Assembly (NCBI GenBank): GCA_020634115.1 | Contig: JACKCH010000022.1 | Location: 11,598 to 75,597, forward strand | Reading direction: 5' to 3' | DNA: 64,000 nt | From: Anaerolineaceae bacterium | Lineage (GTDB): Bacteria > Chloroflexota > Anaerolineae > Aggregatilineales > Phototrophicaceae | Part shown: positions 19,150-29,207 of the stretch, one piece after another | Numbering within the stretch: position 1 is the stretch's first letter | Layout: every line of letters starts with the position of its first letter | The notes under the pieces: generated by a model | The model's input: only the letters and a program-made list of their open reading frames with translations | Databases searched by the model: none | What the model was told of the DNA's origin: nothing | Made by a program: the position numbers and the translations under genes

Positions 19150-20740
19150 TTACGTTCGCCGTACCCGCCGCAACAGCACACGCGGTATGGTGCGGGCCTC
19201 ATCCACCCCTAAAAACAGACTTAACCCGAAGAAGACCGCCGCGCCCACCGCGCCACCGCCCACCAGCATGATCAGCGCCCCGGCGTCGTTCAGGACGTTG
19301 AGCAGGGCCGCCAGCACTGCGCCCATCCCCAGGGCCGCCAGCGCCGTCCGTCCTGCGCTGTTCAGAATCGCCCGATCGTGCAAATCCCCGATCCGCCGCC
19401 GCAGCAACCACCACAGCGCCAGCGCCTCGAAAATGGTGGTGACGGCGTTCGCCAGTGCCAGCCCTGCGAACGGTCCGCGCGCCAGATTGCCCGGCTCACC
19501 GATCACCTGAATCAGTGCCACACTCAGGGCAATGTTGGAAACCATCGCTGCGATGCCGACGATAACCGGCGTCCAGGTATCCGACAGCGCGTAGAACGCC
19601 CGCGACTGCACTTCCAGCAGGCTGAATCCGGCGATACCGAGCGCGTAGAATGCCAACGCCCAGGCTGCCCCCGGCGGTATTTTCGCATCCATTCGCCGCG
19701 CTGGAACATCACCCGTACAGCGGCTCGCCGAGCAGCATCAGTGCCTGCCATCGCCGGGAATGACGGAACAGCACGCTTCGCATCGCTGCCGCCAATCGTT
19801 CCTTGAATCCCGTCCATGTCACCCGCCGCCAGCGCCGAAGGGTAAGAATACCGCGCGACGCGCGATGATCCCCAGCGCGAAAACATCAGATTGAAGGCGT
19901 TTGTCGCACCGTCACGCTGCCGTAAGCCATAACCGATGTAAAGGCTGCATTGACGATAAAATTCGCGCACAGCTGGCCCCAACACTCGCGGCCTTCAGCC
20001 TGCAGCACTTCAACACACCGGGGACGCCGGTCAGACAGCGGACGCAGTTTCGCTCGTACCTGCCACAGGCCGGGAAGCTGTGCGGTCAGATGCAGGACGG
20101 CGCTCCAGGAGATGCGCACCGCCAGGCCAGCCGTAAATATTGGCGTCGCCTACCTGTCACACCGGGATCAGGTGGGGCAATCAGGCGAAACCAGCGCTCC
20201 GACAATCAGGTGCGACGCTTTATTTCGCGCTGGTGGCGATTGACGGCAACTGCTGATGATCTGCGTATCCATCCGGCAGCCCGCTGGCCTGAAGATCACT
20301 GGCGTCACCATCATTGGCCGGGTGGGTTGAATGATTAACTCCTGATATTCAGGTTGCGCCGTATTGCAACCGGGATAGAATATGTCAGATTGACGGTGAA
20401 TGCCTGTAGTCAGGTGGTATTTTGGCGCGGGGATAATCTGAGACGTCAGGGGTGGTCCTCCACTGCCACCACACTCGGATCGCCGCCGCCACCGCAAGTG
20501 TCAGGCGGGCTGGCAAGTCGCCAAGGGCGGTATCGTCACGATCACTTCTCGCGGCCAGGCCGACACCGGGATAAACGACGACCCCAACGCCCGCCAGAAT
20601 TGTGCAGTTCAGGATTTGCTGGGCGCGGAGGCAACACCCGCCCCGGGGAATACCGGCGATGATGTGGAACGGATGACGCCAATACACCACTGGCGAGAGC
20701 CCAGCAGCTGCAACGCAGCGCAGGCAGTCTGATGGTTCGG
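19150..20740 (-). pseudogene. murJ: Lipid II flippase MurJ (frameshifted 5' two thirds)
   Basis: The last 180 codons (19692 to 19150) are intact and show MurJ features: a FSLLEVQSRAFYALSDTW stretch followed by several membrane helices. Upstream, the sense jumps between the three minus frames. In order toward the N-terminus: LVRVMFQRGEW, SYPSALAAGDMDGIQGTIGG, NFIVNAAFTSVMAYGSVT, LHLTAQLPGLWQVRAKLRP, MMVTPVIF and ALGSSFIPV, all in the order expected of MurJ. Together they would give a normal length of about 510-530 residues. MurJ flips lipid II for peptidoglycan synthesis and is normally essential. With sharp loss of frame at about 19690, I read this as consensus indels rather than decay. The 5' boundary is approximate. 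Confidence 0.75.
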
Positions 20741-21572
20741 TGGTAACGCTTTGGATTTGCGGTCAATTGCCTCCTGGAAGCCCAGCCTGGCGCAGGCACG
20801 ATTTCATGATGGGCGCCCTGGGTTCTGTTTCCATCTTGCCGGTGTCCCAAAGGCTGGTGCCAGCGGTTCTTTACCTGTTCGCTGCTGGCGTTTCGCCACC
20901 AGCTGTCAGAATACCCGTCGATCGGCATCCAACAGAAGCATCCCGCAGCGCCTCCGTTCGGGTATGGATTCCGGCGTTTCCGTTTCACCGCGCGCCCGTA
21001 ACCGCCAAGACATTCGCTGCGCCCGCGTAGGTGGAATAGGATAAATGGGTCGTCATCAGTGCTCGCAGCGGGTAATAGACCGCCGCGCTGTGTTTTTGGG
21101 TCCTTCAGTCCGGGCAAGAACACTCGAACATCCAGAGTGCTCCGGGTTTGCGGGGCTGGCGATGGCCCGACCTGCTGGGCACGGCTTTAATATCGCCCGG
21201 CGAGCAACGGCGGCATACACCTGTTCGCGAGGCTTGCAGCGCGCGTATCGCACTGGCTGTCATCCCGACGCAACAATACGCTGGTAGCGGTAGGGCAGCC
21301 GCCCGACCCTTCTGCCAGGGCATACGCGCCTGGCGGGTTTCCAGCCGTTGTACCAGGCCCGTTCGGGCGCTGGGATTTTTGCGCGCCCCATCCGCCATCA
21401 GCTGGGCGTTTTCCATCGCATAATCCACTGTTGCCCCACCATTTCGTCACTATGTCGCCGCCGGTTTTTCGCCTGCTGGGCGTCAATCCCGTGGCGTTCC
21501 TGGCGGAGACTCGTGTTTCTCTCGCTGGCGGCGTCGTAGTAATCATCCTCATCATCGTAGTGGCAATTCCAG
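20741..21572 (-). pseudogene. SWIM zinc-finger protein (frameshifted)
   Basis: Fragments in all three minus frames line up as a SWIM protein. An acidic start YDDEDDYYDA (about 21550-21520) is followed by GGDIVTKWWG and QQWI (about 21450). The zinc-binding SWIM core FECSCPD lies near 21105-21135, and DDDPFILFHLRGRS follows (about 21050), as in family members. The remainder to about 20750 is poorly joined. SWIM domains (CxCxnCxH) bind nucleic acid or protein. A SWIM gene directly downstream of an SNF2 helicase gene is a recurring bacterial pair, which supports the assignment. Boundaries are approximate: the start is inferred just after the helicase stop, and no intact ATG is visible, probably because of an indel. 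Confidence 0.65.
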
Positions 21573-24212
21573 CTACTTGAATGCCTCCCACCGCGTCCTG
21601 CCGCGGTACTGCAGATCATGCAAGCACTTGGTCCAGTTCGGTCAGCCAGTTTTCGCGCCGATAATCGGTCAGCGGCGCTGTTCTTTTCAATCAGCTCGTC
21701 CGGTGCTCTTCCAGCGTCCCCAGGCAGATGAATTTGTACCTCGCCCGTTTTCCCGTCTGCCGATGCGGAAGCGCGGTCTGTCCGCCTGATTTTCCACCGC
21801 AGGTTATACCAGCGGTCAAAAGTAGTACGTGATTCGCGTTTCGTCGGGTTATTGTACCGCCCGCCTTGGTGACGGTACAAGGGAACCGGTGCAGTCCTGC
21901 GGTGGCTGGGTTGTCGTACCTTCGTCGCGGCTTTTTGGACTCCGCCATGCAGGAACAACACTTCATCTGGAGATAGCCGCGCAGGCTGGCTTTGCGATTC
22001 TTCATTTCCGCTGGCTGAAGGCCGATTACTTGTTCGCCCATCTCCTGGTTCCGCAGCATCTCGACCAGTCGTTTCAGCACCCGCTGCGTCCACCCAGCCG
22101 TTGCGCGCCACTTCCTTCAGAAATGTGCGGGTGGTTTTGAATTTGCTTCAGCCGTGAGCATCACCTTTTTTCCACCGCGCCGTGCCATATCATCATCGCG
22201 CTCTCGATAGAGTCCATTTTCTCGCACCACCGCCTGGCAAGTGTCGCCTGTTCCAGCGTCAGGCCGCAATGCCACGCCTTGTTCTCGAACTTTATCCAGC
22301 CCGTCCGCGATGATCATGGGTCAGTTTTCTCCGCCGCAGGATAAAGGCGCGGTGAGGAACAACAGTGCTGCCGCCGCGTCTGGTCGTGATACCGCTCAAT
22401 CGGTGTGAAGATCGCCTTAAAATCTGCTGAGCAGGTAGCGGATTAAAATTGAAGATTGACCAGAGTTCCGTCAAAAGGCGGTTTCGACAGAGCGTCCCGG
22501 AAACAGGCGCCAGCCGGTACTGCGCTTCCAGACTGCGGGCAGCCTGAAACTGGTCGCCAGGTTCTTGATGTTCTGCCTTCATCCAGCTGCACGACGACCG
22601 TGCAGGGAACATCCAGGTCACGGTGGGTGGGGCGTAACTCGTCGGCACCGCGTCGCGCTACCACCTCTTGCGGCAGACGCTTTGCCTTTGCCCCTGGTGC
22701 TTGTACACTGAGCGGTGAGCCGCGACGGCTCCATGCACTTTGTTGCCGACCACCAGAAGTCAGGCAGACCAGCAGCAGCGCCACAGGTTGGAATTCATCG
22801 CCATTTGTCTGCGCTCATGCAGCCAGGCGTGATCGTTGCAGCGTCTTGCAGCCCCATGTCATCGGCCAGGCACGCCCAACCCGCATTGCGCCATCTGCGA
22901 CAGCCAGCCGGCCCACGTTCTGGTAGGGCGCAGTTGGGCCTGTAAGTTGTCGGTGTCGCCGGGATACTGCTGGCTTCCGGTTGGCAGCCGTTCCGCTGTA
23001 TAATTCCGTAACCGCTGATTTCCGCTTCCTCGATTTCGTACCATCTAGTTTGCACTTGTTTTGTGAGGCGGTCGCCTTGGGCGCGTCGAGCGGGTTCATT
23101 TCGCCACTCGCTCTTTTCTGCCTTTGTGAAGGGCAGGCGCCTCAATCTGGTTGGGATCAGCGCGACCCATTCGCCCGGTGTTCCTGGCGGTTGTTTAAGC
23201 GCGACCGGTTTCAAAATCGGCCGGCTGATGATCTGCCGCCCGGCATGACATCTTCCACTGGTAAGCTACCCAGCGTATCGTGAGGATGCCGGTCGGTTTC
23301 GGTGGCTGTCCGCACGCTTTGGCAGGCTTTCCGGTTTGGCGCGGCGTCCCCACCAGTTCGGCTCCAGCGCTGGGCCTTGGCTGGCGGCGGTACTCCGTCA
23401 GAAATAAAACGCCTCTTGCCGCTCGAGCCCATCGGGCGGGCACCCGCAGGCTGCTCTGGCGGAAACCCGACGCCAGCTTCAGGCTGCCAGCAACTTCTCT
23501 TGCCAGCAGGCGGTCAAAATGCCGTTCAACACGTCCCAATCGGTTTGCGCCCGCGCTGACCGCATCCCTGCCGTCACCGCAGCAAGCTGGGGTCGTCAAG
23601 TTGCACAACATATATTCTAGTGGCATTCATTTTTCAAGCCTCCGGTTCGTTCGGCCGGAAACACGGAACGCGCCGCCAGGCGCGCAGAACACCCCGCCCA
23701 TTCACGCCAGGCGTCGCTACGGCAGGCGGTTTCCCGGTCGGTTTGCTGGCGGACATCGCGCGGTGGCGCCCGCAGCAGAATTCACTGGCTGTTTTTCGTC
23801 CATAATACTCGCACAAAGCATCTACCGCGCAGAGAATTTTCCTTTACGGGGATGTTCGGCGTCAGGTTTGTCTCGTCAGCGCCCGGCATATTGGCGTATC
23901 TGCTTGGTGTCGGGAATCAAAGACGTGCCTGCTGGGCGGTCTGGACAAGTGCTCAGCGCAGGATGCGCCCTTCGGGCCGGGCAGTCATCGCCAGCGGTAC
24001 CGCGCATAGAAGTGGCCGCCGATCGCCCGGTTCATCGTGCGGTTTTCTGGCGTTTTGGCGTCAGAAAATCAGTTGCTTGGGGCAGGACACTCCGCCAGCA
24101 GGGCAATGTACATCTCATTGTCCGCGGCAGAGGCTGCCTGTTTTCCTGGCGTGGTTAATCATTCGGCCGGGATCGGTGGGTATTGCAGCGGGTGTCTGGT
24201 AAAGATGATCAT
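21573..24212 (-). pseudogene. SNF2-family helicase/ATPase (frameshifted)
   Basis: Frame-hopping on the minus strand recovers the SNF2 core. Motif I is CLADDMGL (about 22850). A DEAQ-like box appears as LDEG/LDEA (about 22575). SLEAQYRLA and PVENRLSELWSIFNF-like pieces lie at about 22540-22450, and FILRRRK at about 22340. The C-terminal lobe has NHPAHF-like sense (about 22130), EVLFLHGGV (about 21950), FDRWYN (about 21815), TDRASRIG-like motif VI (about 21775) and KFICLGTLEE (about 21725). The stop is a TAG at 21573-21575. The N-terminal domain before motif I (about 23000-24200) is too scrambled to read; ATG at 24212 (MIIFTRHP) is a possible start. The full length would be near 880-1000 residues. 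Such proteins are dsDNA translocases that remodel protein-DNA complexes. Confidence 0.7.
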
Positions 24213-24723
24213 CCGCCGAAGGGGTGCGGCACAACCAGGCGCGTTTCGCGCAGTACTGCGGTTTTGGCTGCGCATCAACCGCTTCCACTGGGCTGTATGT
24301 ATTCGGTGTCTGTATGGGAATGTGTTGCTGGTTCGCTCTGTTTCTTAATTTAACTTGAATGCATGGGCATTGGCAGGGGCAACCCTTTGGCGGACTTGAG
24401 CAGGATGTGTTTTGATGATGAACTCAGCCCTTTTGCCTTTTAGTGCCAGGTCTCACAGGATTATTTGAACAAATGTTGAACCAGGTATCTGCTCAGTGGA
24501 ACCCGTCCTCCTTGTTGACCCTTGTTGACCATTGCCATTGGCAGCTCAGTGTACTTTCAATGTTTCCTGATACTTGGTGGCCATGACAGCGGTGCAGCCA
24601 TTTTGCAGTGCGGCGAAAATCCATTTTATTTGCGGCTTGTTTCTTCGTGTGGATACTTTCGTCCGCGGTTGTAAAGCGTCAATTGCCATTTCTGATGCAA
24701 CAAAACACCGGTCATGGATGGCA
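24213..24723. other. Gap between SNF2 region and receiver gene
   Basis: About 510 bp with no recognisable gene in any frame. It lies at the edge of the indel-rich patch, so a short or N-terminal coding part of the SNF2 gene could be hidden here. A direct repeat TTGTTGACC, TTGTTGACC occurs near 24511-24530. No RNA gene or hairpin terminator was recognised. Confidence 0.35.
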
Positions 24724-25206
24724 TCAGACCGCCATTACCTGTAATGTGAAATTCATAATTGGATAGATAAAGGTTATGCTGGACTGCACAGGCGGGTTGG
24801 CCCGGTACCGAACTGGTGTGTCAATCCGTGTGGGTTCGGGCTGGATTTCACCTTTCATCAGGCGCTGGAACAATTCCATAAATCCGTAGGGTTTCACCAG
24901 GTAGATATTACACCCACTCGCGAATGCTTCTTCTATCGTCGTCCGGTCATCATACATGGTGGCGATCACAATATAACAACAGGGAAAACGTCGCCGTAGT
25001 TCCACCGTCAATTGGACGCCGCGCATATCGGGTAATTTCATATCCACCAGCGCCAGGGGTAGTTCATCCAAATCAGCTATTACGGCTAAAGCCGCCTGGC
25101 CGTTGGCGGCGCTGCGAATTGTAAATTGAGCCTGACCTAATAACCGTTCCAGAAATTCGCGGTTGGCGGGCGCGTCATCTACCACCAATGCCACACGATC
25201 TGCCAT
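24724..25206 (-). CDS. Single-domain response regulator with short C-terminal tail
   Basis: 160 residues. The receiver domain has the acidic pair in VVDDAPANREF, phospho-acceptor Asp55 in LALVDMKLPDMRG, a Thr in VIATMYDD and the lysine in YLVKPYGFMELF. About 40 residues follow without a recognised domain, ending in a hydrophobic stretch. The start at 25206 has GAGGA with good spacing; the frame reaches 25254 but that would lie inside the promoter. No kinase gene is adjacent, so it is an orphan here. Its promoter contains a perfect palindrome. Confidence 0.88.
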   Translation of the reverse strand: MADRVALVVDDAPANREFLERLLGQAQFTIRSAANGQAALAVIADLDELPLALVDMKLPDMRGVQLTVELRRRFPCCYIVIATMYDDRTTIEEAFASGCNIYLVKPYGFMELFQRLMKGEIQPEPTRIDTPVRYRANPPVQSSITFIYPIMNFTLQVMAV

Positions 25207-25223
25207 ATAGTCCTCAAAAACGA

Positions 25224-25254
25224 TATATATGTCTGCTCTTTTGAGCAGTGTCAA
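25224..25254 (-). promoter_or_regulatory. Promoter with palindrome in the spacer
   Basis: On the minus strand TTGACA lies at 25254-25249, and an AT-rich -10 (CATATA at 17 bp or TATATA at 19 bp) lies at 25231-25224. The spacer holds a perfect inverted repeat CTGCTC-TTTT-GAGCAG at 25233-25248, a likely operator. The rest of the intergenic region up to 25498 shows nothing clear. Confidence 0.6.
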
Positions 25255-25498
25255 ACATCATGCTTAGCTAAAATTTTCACCAATTCGTTACAGTCATTAG
25301 TGTACCACACGTCCCCTTGATAACTTCCTTTTGATTTCCCATCCTGTCATATCATACAAAGCCAGTTAGCTCTATAGCCGAATAGCTAAGATGCTCACAG
25401 GCTAAAATGCCACAGGCCAGCGGCCAATAGCCGATAGAATTGTATCCCATTTGGTATGGCCTCTAATGATCTGAGTGCCCTCGCAGACAGACTTAGGA

Positions 25499-25527
25499 TT
25501 GACGGAATCCACCCCTCTCGCTAGAAT
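25499..25527 (+). promoter_or_regulatory. Sigma70-type promoter of the L25 gene
   Basis: TTGACG (25499-25504), an exact 17-bp spacer and TAGAAT (25522-25527). Transcription would start near 25534, leaving a leader of about 60 nt before the GTG start at 25594. Confidence 0.7.
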
Positions 25528-25593
25528 GCAGGGTATTCTGATTACGGCACATCCACCGGCGACTGGCCGGTTTCTGTGTGAAGGAGATTTCTT

Positions 25594-26250
25594 GTGGCTG
25601 AAAACTTAAACCTGGAAGCAGAGCCGCGTAACGTCGTCGGCAAAAAAGTCAGTCAGCTGCGGCGGCAGGGGCTGGTGCCGGTGGCGCTGTACGGCCCGCG
25701 CATCGAGCCGATCAGTGCGCAGATTGCGTATCGTCCGCTGGAACTGGCGCTGCTGAGTGCTGGTGGGACGCACCTGATTGACCTCAAAGTTGGCAAAAAC
25801 ACCCACACCGTCCTGGCGCGTGACGTACAGCGTGACGTGATTCGGGGCGATATTCTGCATGTCGATTTCTTCGTGGTGGATGAGAGCCAGGTCATCAGCA
25901 CTGATGTCCCCATCCATTTCGTCAACGAAAGCCCGGCGGTGGCTGCCAAGAAGGGTATTCTGCTGGCTGGCCCCTCCATGCTCTCGATTGAAACCCTGCC
26001 GAGTAAACTGCTCAGTGTAATCGAAGTAGACCTCTCGCCCCTGGTTGAAGTAGGCGACTCGATTTATGTCCATAACCTTGACCTGGGCGAGGGCATCAAA
26101 ATTCTCAATGACCCGGATGAAATGATCTGCCGTATCAGCCAGACTTCTGCCGCCCGCGCGGAAGAAGACCTGGAAGTTGCCGAGTTGGAAGAAGGTTCAG
26201 CCGAACCGGAGATCATCCACAAGGGCAAGGAAGACGAAGAAGACTTCTAA
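25594..26250 (+). CDS. rplY: 50S ribosomal protein L25 (general stress protein Ctc type)
   Basis: 218 residues, the long two-domain form (TL5/Ctc) that binds 5S rRNA in the large ribosomal subunit. The N-terminal L25 domain (ENLNLEAEPRNVVGKKVSQL, then GLVPVALYGP) covers about residues 1-90. The C-terminal beta domain (VPIHFVNESPAV to VEVDLSPLVEVGDSIYV) covers about 95-185. A strongly acidic tail ends KEDEEDF. The start is GTG at 25594, with a perfect AAGGAG at 25581-25586. A good promoter lies 70 bp upstream. It converges with gyrA, separated by a shared hairpin. Confidence 0.95.
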   Translation: MAENLNLEAEPRNVVGKKVSQLRRQGLVPVALYGPRIEPISAQIAYRPLELALLSAGGTHLIDLKVGKNTHTVLARDVQRDVIRGDILHVDFFVVDESQVISTDVPIHFVNESPAVAAKKGILLAGPSMLSIETLPSKLLSVIEVDLSPLVEVGDSIYVHNLDLGEGIKILNDPDEMICRISQTSAARAEEDLEVAELEEGSAEPEIIHKGKEDEEDF

Positions 26251-26274
26251 GCCGGTTACGATGGTTGTCATACC

Positions 26275-26302
26275 CAGGGCGTAGGGGCAATCCTGCGCCC
26301 TG
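26275..26302. repeat. Dispersed palindromic repeat, copy 1
   Basis: CAGGGCG at 26275-26281 and CGCCCTG at 26296-26302 are inverted around a GTAGGGG core. It matches the small intergenic palindrome family seen at 32480, 40339, 41239, 46628, 47948 and 52058. Confidence 0.55.
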
Positions 26303-26311
26303 TTTCTTTGT

Positions 26312-26341
26312 GCCAAAACAAAGAGGGCCGTGAAGCCCTCT
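26312..26341 (-). terminator. Rho-independent terminator of gyrA
   Basis: AGAGGGC (26322-26328) pairs with GCCCTCT (26335-26341). Read on the minus strand the stem is followed by TTTGTTTT. It lies 31 bp after the gyrA stop and may also slow L25 transcripts. Confidence 0.75.
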
Positions 26342-26372
26342 ATTTGATTCTGTGGGAATTTGGCGCTACGAT

Positions 26373-28862
26373 CTATTCTTCCTCAAATAGCTCGTCGCCA
26401 TTAAATTCTTCAATCACTTCCATAAACGTCATACTCACGACTTCATCGTCCTCCGCTACGTTCATCAGTGTGACGCCCTGGGTCGAACGCCCGGTTTCTC
26501 GGATTTCATCCAGATTGGTGCGGAGAACCACCCCATTACGGGTGATGAGCATGATGTCATCGTTCCCAGCGGCACAGCGCATCGCGACGATTGGGCCCGT
26601 CTTTTCGTTGCGTGCCAACGTGCGGATACCCATGCCGTAGCGTCCCTGTGTTTTATATTCTTCAACCGGCGTCTTCTTGCCAAACCCGTTCTGTGTCACG
26701 ACCAGAACGTGTGTGTGGTCGAAGTTCACCACATCCATTCCGGCCACCAAATCCTGATATTCCAGTTTTTCCAACCGGATCGCATTGACGCCCCCTGCTG
26801 GGCGTCCCATCACCCGCACTTCCGACTCGTGGAAGCGGATGCTTTGTCCCTGCTGGGTCACGAGGATGATGTCCTGATCACCGTCACTGTACTTGACCCA
26901 GCCTAAGAAATCATCCGGGTCGAGCGACATGGCGATCAATCCGCTGGGGCGTACCGCCGCGAACTCTTCCAGCGCCACCCGTTTGATGCGTCCCTGTTGG
27001 GTGAGCATCACGAAATAGCCTGGCTGATCTTCAAACGATGCGACGGGCAGCATGGCCGTAATCTGTTCATCCACCTCTAGCGGCAGAATCATCTGAATCA
27101 GCGTTCCCCGGTTAGCGCGTCCCGATTCCGGCACATGGAAGGCTTTCTGGCAGTACACCTTGCCCTTATTACTAAAAAAGAGCAGGTTATCCAGGCTGCT
27201 GGCGGTGAAAATATCCACCAGCACATCCTCCTCTTTGGTCTGCATCCCGATCACGCCTTTGCCGCCTCGCCGTTGGGCGCGGTAGGCGCTGGAAGGCACA
27301 CGCTTGATGTAGCCCCGGCTGGTCAGTGAAATCACGACTTCTTCTTCACGCACCAGGTCGGCTTCGTCAAAATCGGTGTTGACGCCATAGAGAATGTCGG
27401 TTTTGCGATTATCCCCGTATTCTTCGGCCACCTGCTGGATGTCCTCGCGCACCACATCCAGAATTTTCTGTGGGGATGAGAGCAGGTCTTCCAGGTAGGC
27501 AATTCGTGCCATAATCTCGTTGTATTCGTCTTGGATTTTCTGTTGTTCGAGGGCGGCCAACCGGCGCAACTGCATTTCCAGAATTGCGTTGGCCTGCGCT
27601 TCGCTCAGGTCGAAGCGGGTCATCAGTTGCTCACGGGCGATGTCCACCGTTTCAGCGGCGCGAATCGTCTTGATAATTGCATCCAGGCTGGAAAGCGCCT
27701 TCAGCAGCCCTTCCAGGATATGCGCCCGCGCCCGTTGCTTTTCCAACTCGAATTCTGAACGCCGGACAATGACCTCATAGCGATGGTCAATGTAGAGTTG
27801 CAACGCCCGGTTCAGGCTGAGGGTACGCGGTTCACCCCGTACCAGTGCTAACATTTGAATGCTGAAGGTGCTTTGCAGTTGAGTGTACTTGTATAACCGG
27901 TTCAGCACGGTACTCGGTTGAGCGCCGAACTTGAGTTCCACCACCAACCGCATCCCATTACGGTCTGATTCATCGCGCAAGTCGCTGATATGTTCCAGCC
28001 GCCCTGAACGTACCAGTTCGACAATTCGTTCAATCAGCCCGGCCTTGCTCACCTGGTAGGGGATGGCGGTGAACACCAGCCGGAAGCGCCCGCCCTTCAT
28101 CTCCTCGACATCGGACTTGGCCCGCATCACCACCCGGCCTTTGCCGGTGGCATACGCTTCTTTCAGTTCATCATTAATGACCACCTGCGCCCCGGTGGGG
28201 AAATCCGGCCCATGCACGAATTCCATCAGTTCGTCTACGGTGATTTCATCGGCGCGGTCATAGTTGTCAATCACATAAGTGATGGCCTGCGCCAGTTCGC
28301 GCAGGTTGTGGGGGGGAATGTTAGTCGCCATACCCACCGCGATACCGCTCGCCCCGTTGAGCAGGAGGTTGGGCAGCCGCGCCGGAAGCACCAACGGCTC
28401 AAGTGTGCTGCCGTCGTAGTTTTCGGTGAAATCCACCGTATTCATATTGAGGTCAGCCAACAGTTCTTCGGCCATCTTTGACAACCGGGCTTCGGTATAA
28501 CGCATCGCCGCCGGGCTGTCCCCGTCCACACTGCCGAAGTTCCCCTGTCCGTCTACCAGCGGGTAACGCAGTGAGAAATCCTGCGCCATACGCGCCATTG
28601 CATCATACACGGCGCTGTCGCCATGCGGATGATATTTACCCAGCACGTCACCGACGATACGGGCGCTTTTCTTGTACGAAGTATTTGAGCGAATCCCCAT
28701 GTCATACATGGCATACAGGATGCGCCGGTGAACCGGTTTGAGGCCGTCCCGCGCATCCGGCAGCGCACGGGCGACGATCACGCTCATAGCGTAATCGAGG
28801 TAGCTGCCGCGCATTTCCTCATTAATATTGACCGGGCGTACCGTACCGATGTCCATTTCCAT
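26373..28862 (-). CDS. gyrA: DNA gyrase subunit A
   Basis: 829 residues, the breakage-reunion subunit of the enzyme that supercoils DNA with GyrB. The catalytic tyrosine is Tyr122 (AAMRYTEARL). The quinolone-resistance region reads HPHGDSAVYDAMARMAQ, with Ser83 and Asp87 both in the susceptible form by E. coli numbering. A GyrA box QRRGGKG near residue 525 marks it as gyrase rather than topoisomerase IV. The C-terminal beta-pinwheel repeats and an acidic tail (EFNGDELFEEE) follow. ATG at 28862 is used; Met3 at 28856 is better spaced from GAGG and may be the true start. gyrB is not in this window. Confidence 0.97.
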   Translation of the reverse strand: MEMDIGTVRPVNINEEMRGSYLDYAMSVIVARALPDARDGLKPVHRRILYAMYDMGIRSNTSYKKSARIVGDVLGKYHPHGDSAVYDAMARMAQDFSLRYPLVDGQGNFGSVDGDSPAAMRYTEARLSKMAEELLADLNMNTVDFTENYDGSTLEPLVLPARLPNLLLNGASGIAVGMATNIPPHNLRELAQAITYVIDNYDRADEITVDELMEFVHGPDFPTGAQVVINDELKEAYATGKGRVVMRAKSDVEEMKGGRFRLVFTAIPYQVSKAGLIERIVELVRSGRLEHISDLRDESDRNGMRLVVELKFGAQPSTVLNRLYKYTQLQSTFSIQMLALVRGEPRTLSLNRALQLYIDHRYEVIVRRSEFELEKQRARAHILEGLLKALSSLDAIIKTIRAAETVDIAREQLMTRFDLSEAQANAILEMQLRRLAALEQQKIQDEYNEIMARIAYLEDLLSSPQKILDVVREDIQQVAEEYGDNRKTDILYGVNTDFDEADLVREEEVVISLTSRGYIKRVPSSAYRAQRRGGKGVIGMQTKEEDVLVDIFTASSLDNLLFFSNKGKVYCQKAFHVPESGRANRGTLIQMILPLEVDEQITAMLPVASFEDQPGYFVMLTQQGRIKRVALEEFAAVRPSGLIAMSLDPDDFLGWVKYSDGDQDIILVTQQGQSIRFHESEVRVMGRPAGGVNAIRLEKLEYQDLVAGMDVVNFDHTHVLVVTQNGFGKKTPVEEYKTQGRYGMGIRTLARNEKTGPIVAMRCAAGNDDIMLITRNGVVLRTNLDEIRETGRSTQGVTLMNVAEDDEVVSMTFMEVIEEFNGDELFEEE

Positions 28863-29122
28863 AACCTCGCGCTAAAAGCCACCTGTTGACCCCCCTGCAC
28901 TGAACAGGGAACAGGCAGCCCAAAACACGCTTATCCTTTCGTTGTTTTGTCGTTCACCGGCATCATCCGGGGTGCGAATTTTCCCTCAGGTTGGTCGTTT
29001 TTCCATGCCCCAAAAAGCGGGGTCAGTTGCTACAAAAATTATGTTGACCAACCTCTTCATTATACATGAAAAGACCTCTAAAAGCGAATTTTGCGGATTT
29101 TGTATCCCAAATACTAACAAAC
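28863..29122. other. Leader region between gyrA and the TPR gene
   Basis: About 260 bp upstream of gyrA (minus strand). It must hold the gyrA promoter, but I see no clear -35/-10 pair. A GTATCCCAAA half-site at about 29102 resembles the arms of the palindrome at 29123-29145. No gene is recognised. Confidence 0.4.
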
Positions 29123-29172
29123 TTATCCCAAATAATTTGGGATAAACGCGGTCTGCTTGGTAGGGATATAAT
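29123..29172 (+). promoter_or_regulatory. Promoter with palindromic operator, TPR gene
   Basis: A perfect -10 box TATAAT lies at 29167-29172, about 36 bp before the TPR gene start. A perfect inverted repeat, TTATCCCAAA and TTTGGGATAA around a 3-bp centre, occupies 29123-29145 and reaches the place of the -35 box, where no good hexamer exists. The site could be a repressor operator or an activator site. A third half-site lies 21 bp further upstream. Confidence 0.6.
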
Positions 29173-29207
29173 AGAGACGCGATGGGTTGATACAGGAGTG
29201 ATGCCGA

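Noticed and set aside
19700..24350. Non-coding or mobile-element-rich region, judged by its many short frames
   Set aside because: Frame-hopping recovers ordered MurJ, SWIM and SNF2 motifs; no transposase or terminal inverted repeats were seen.
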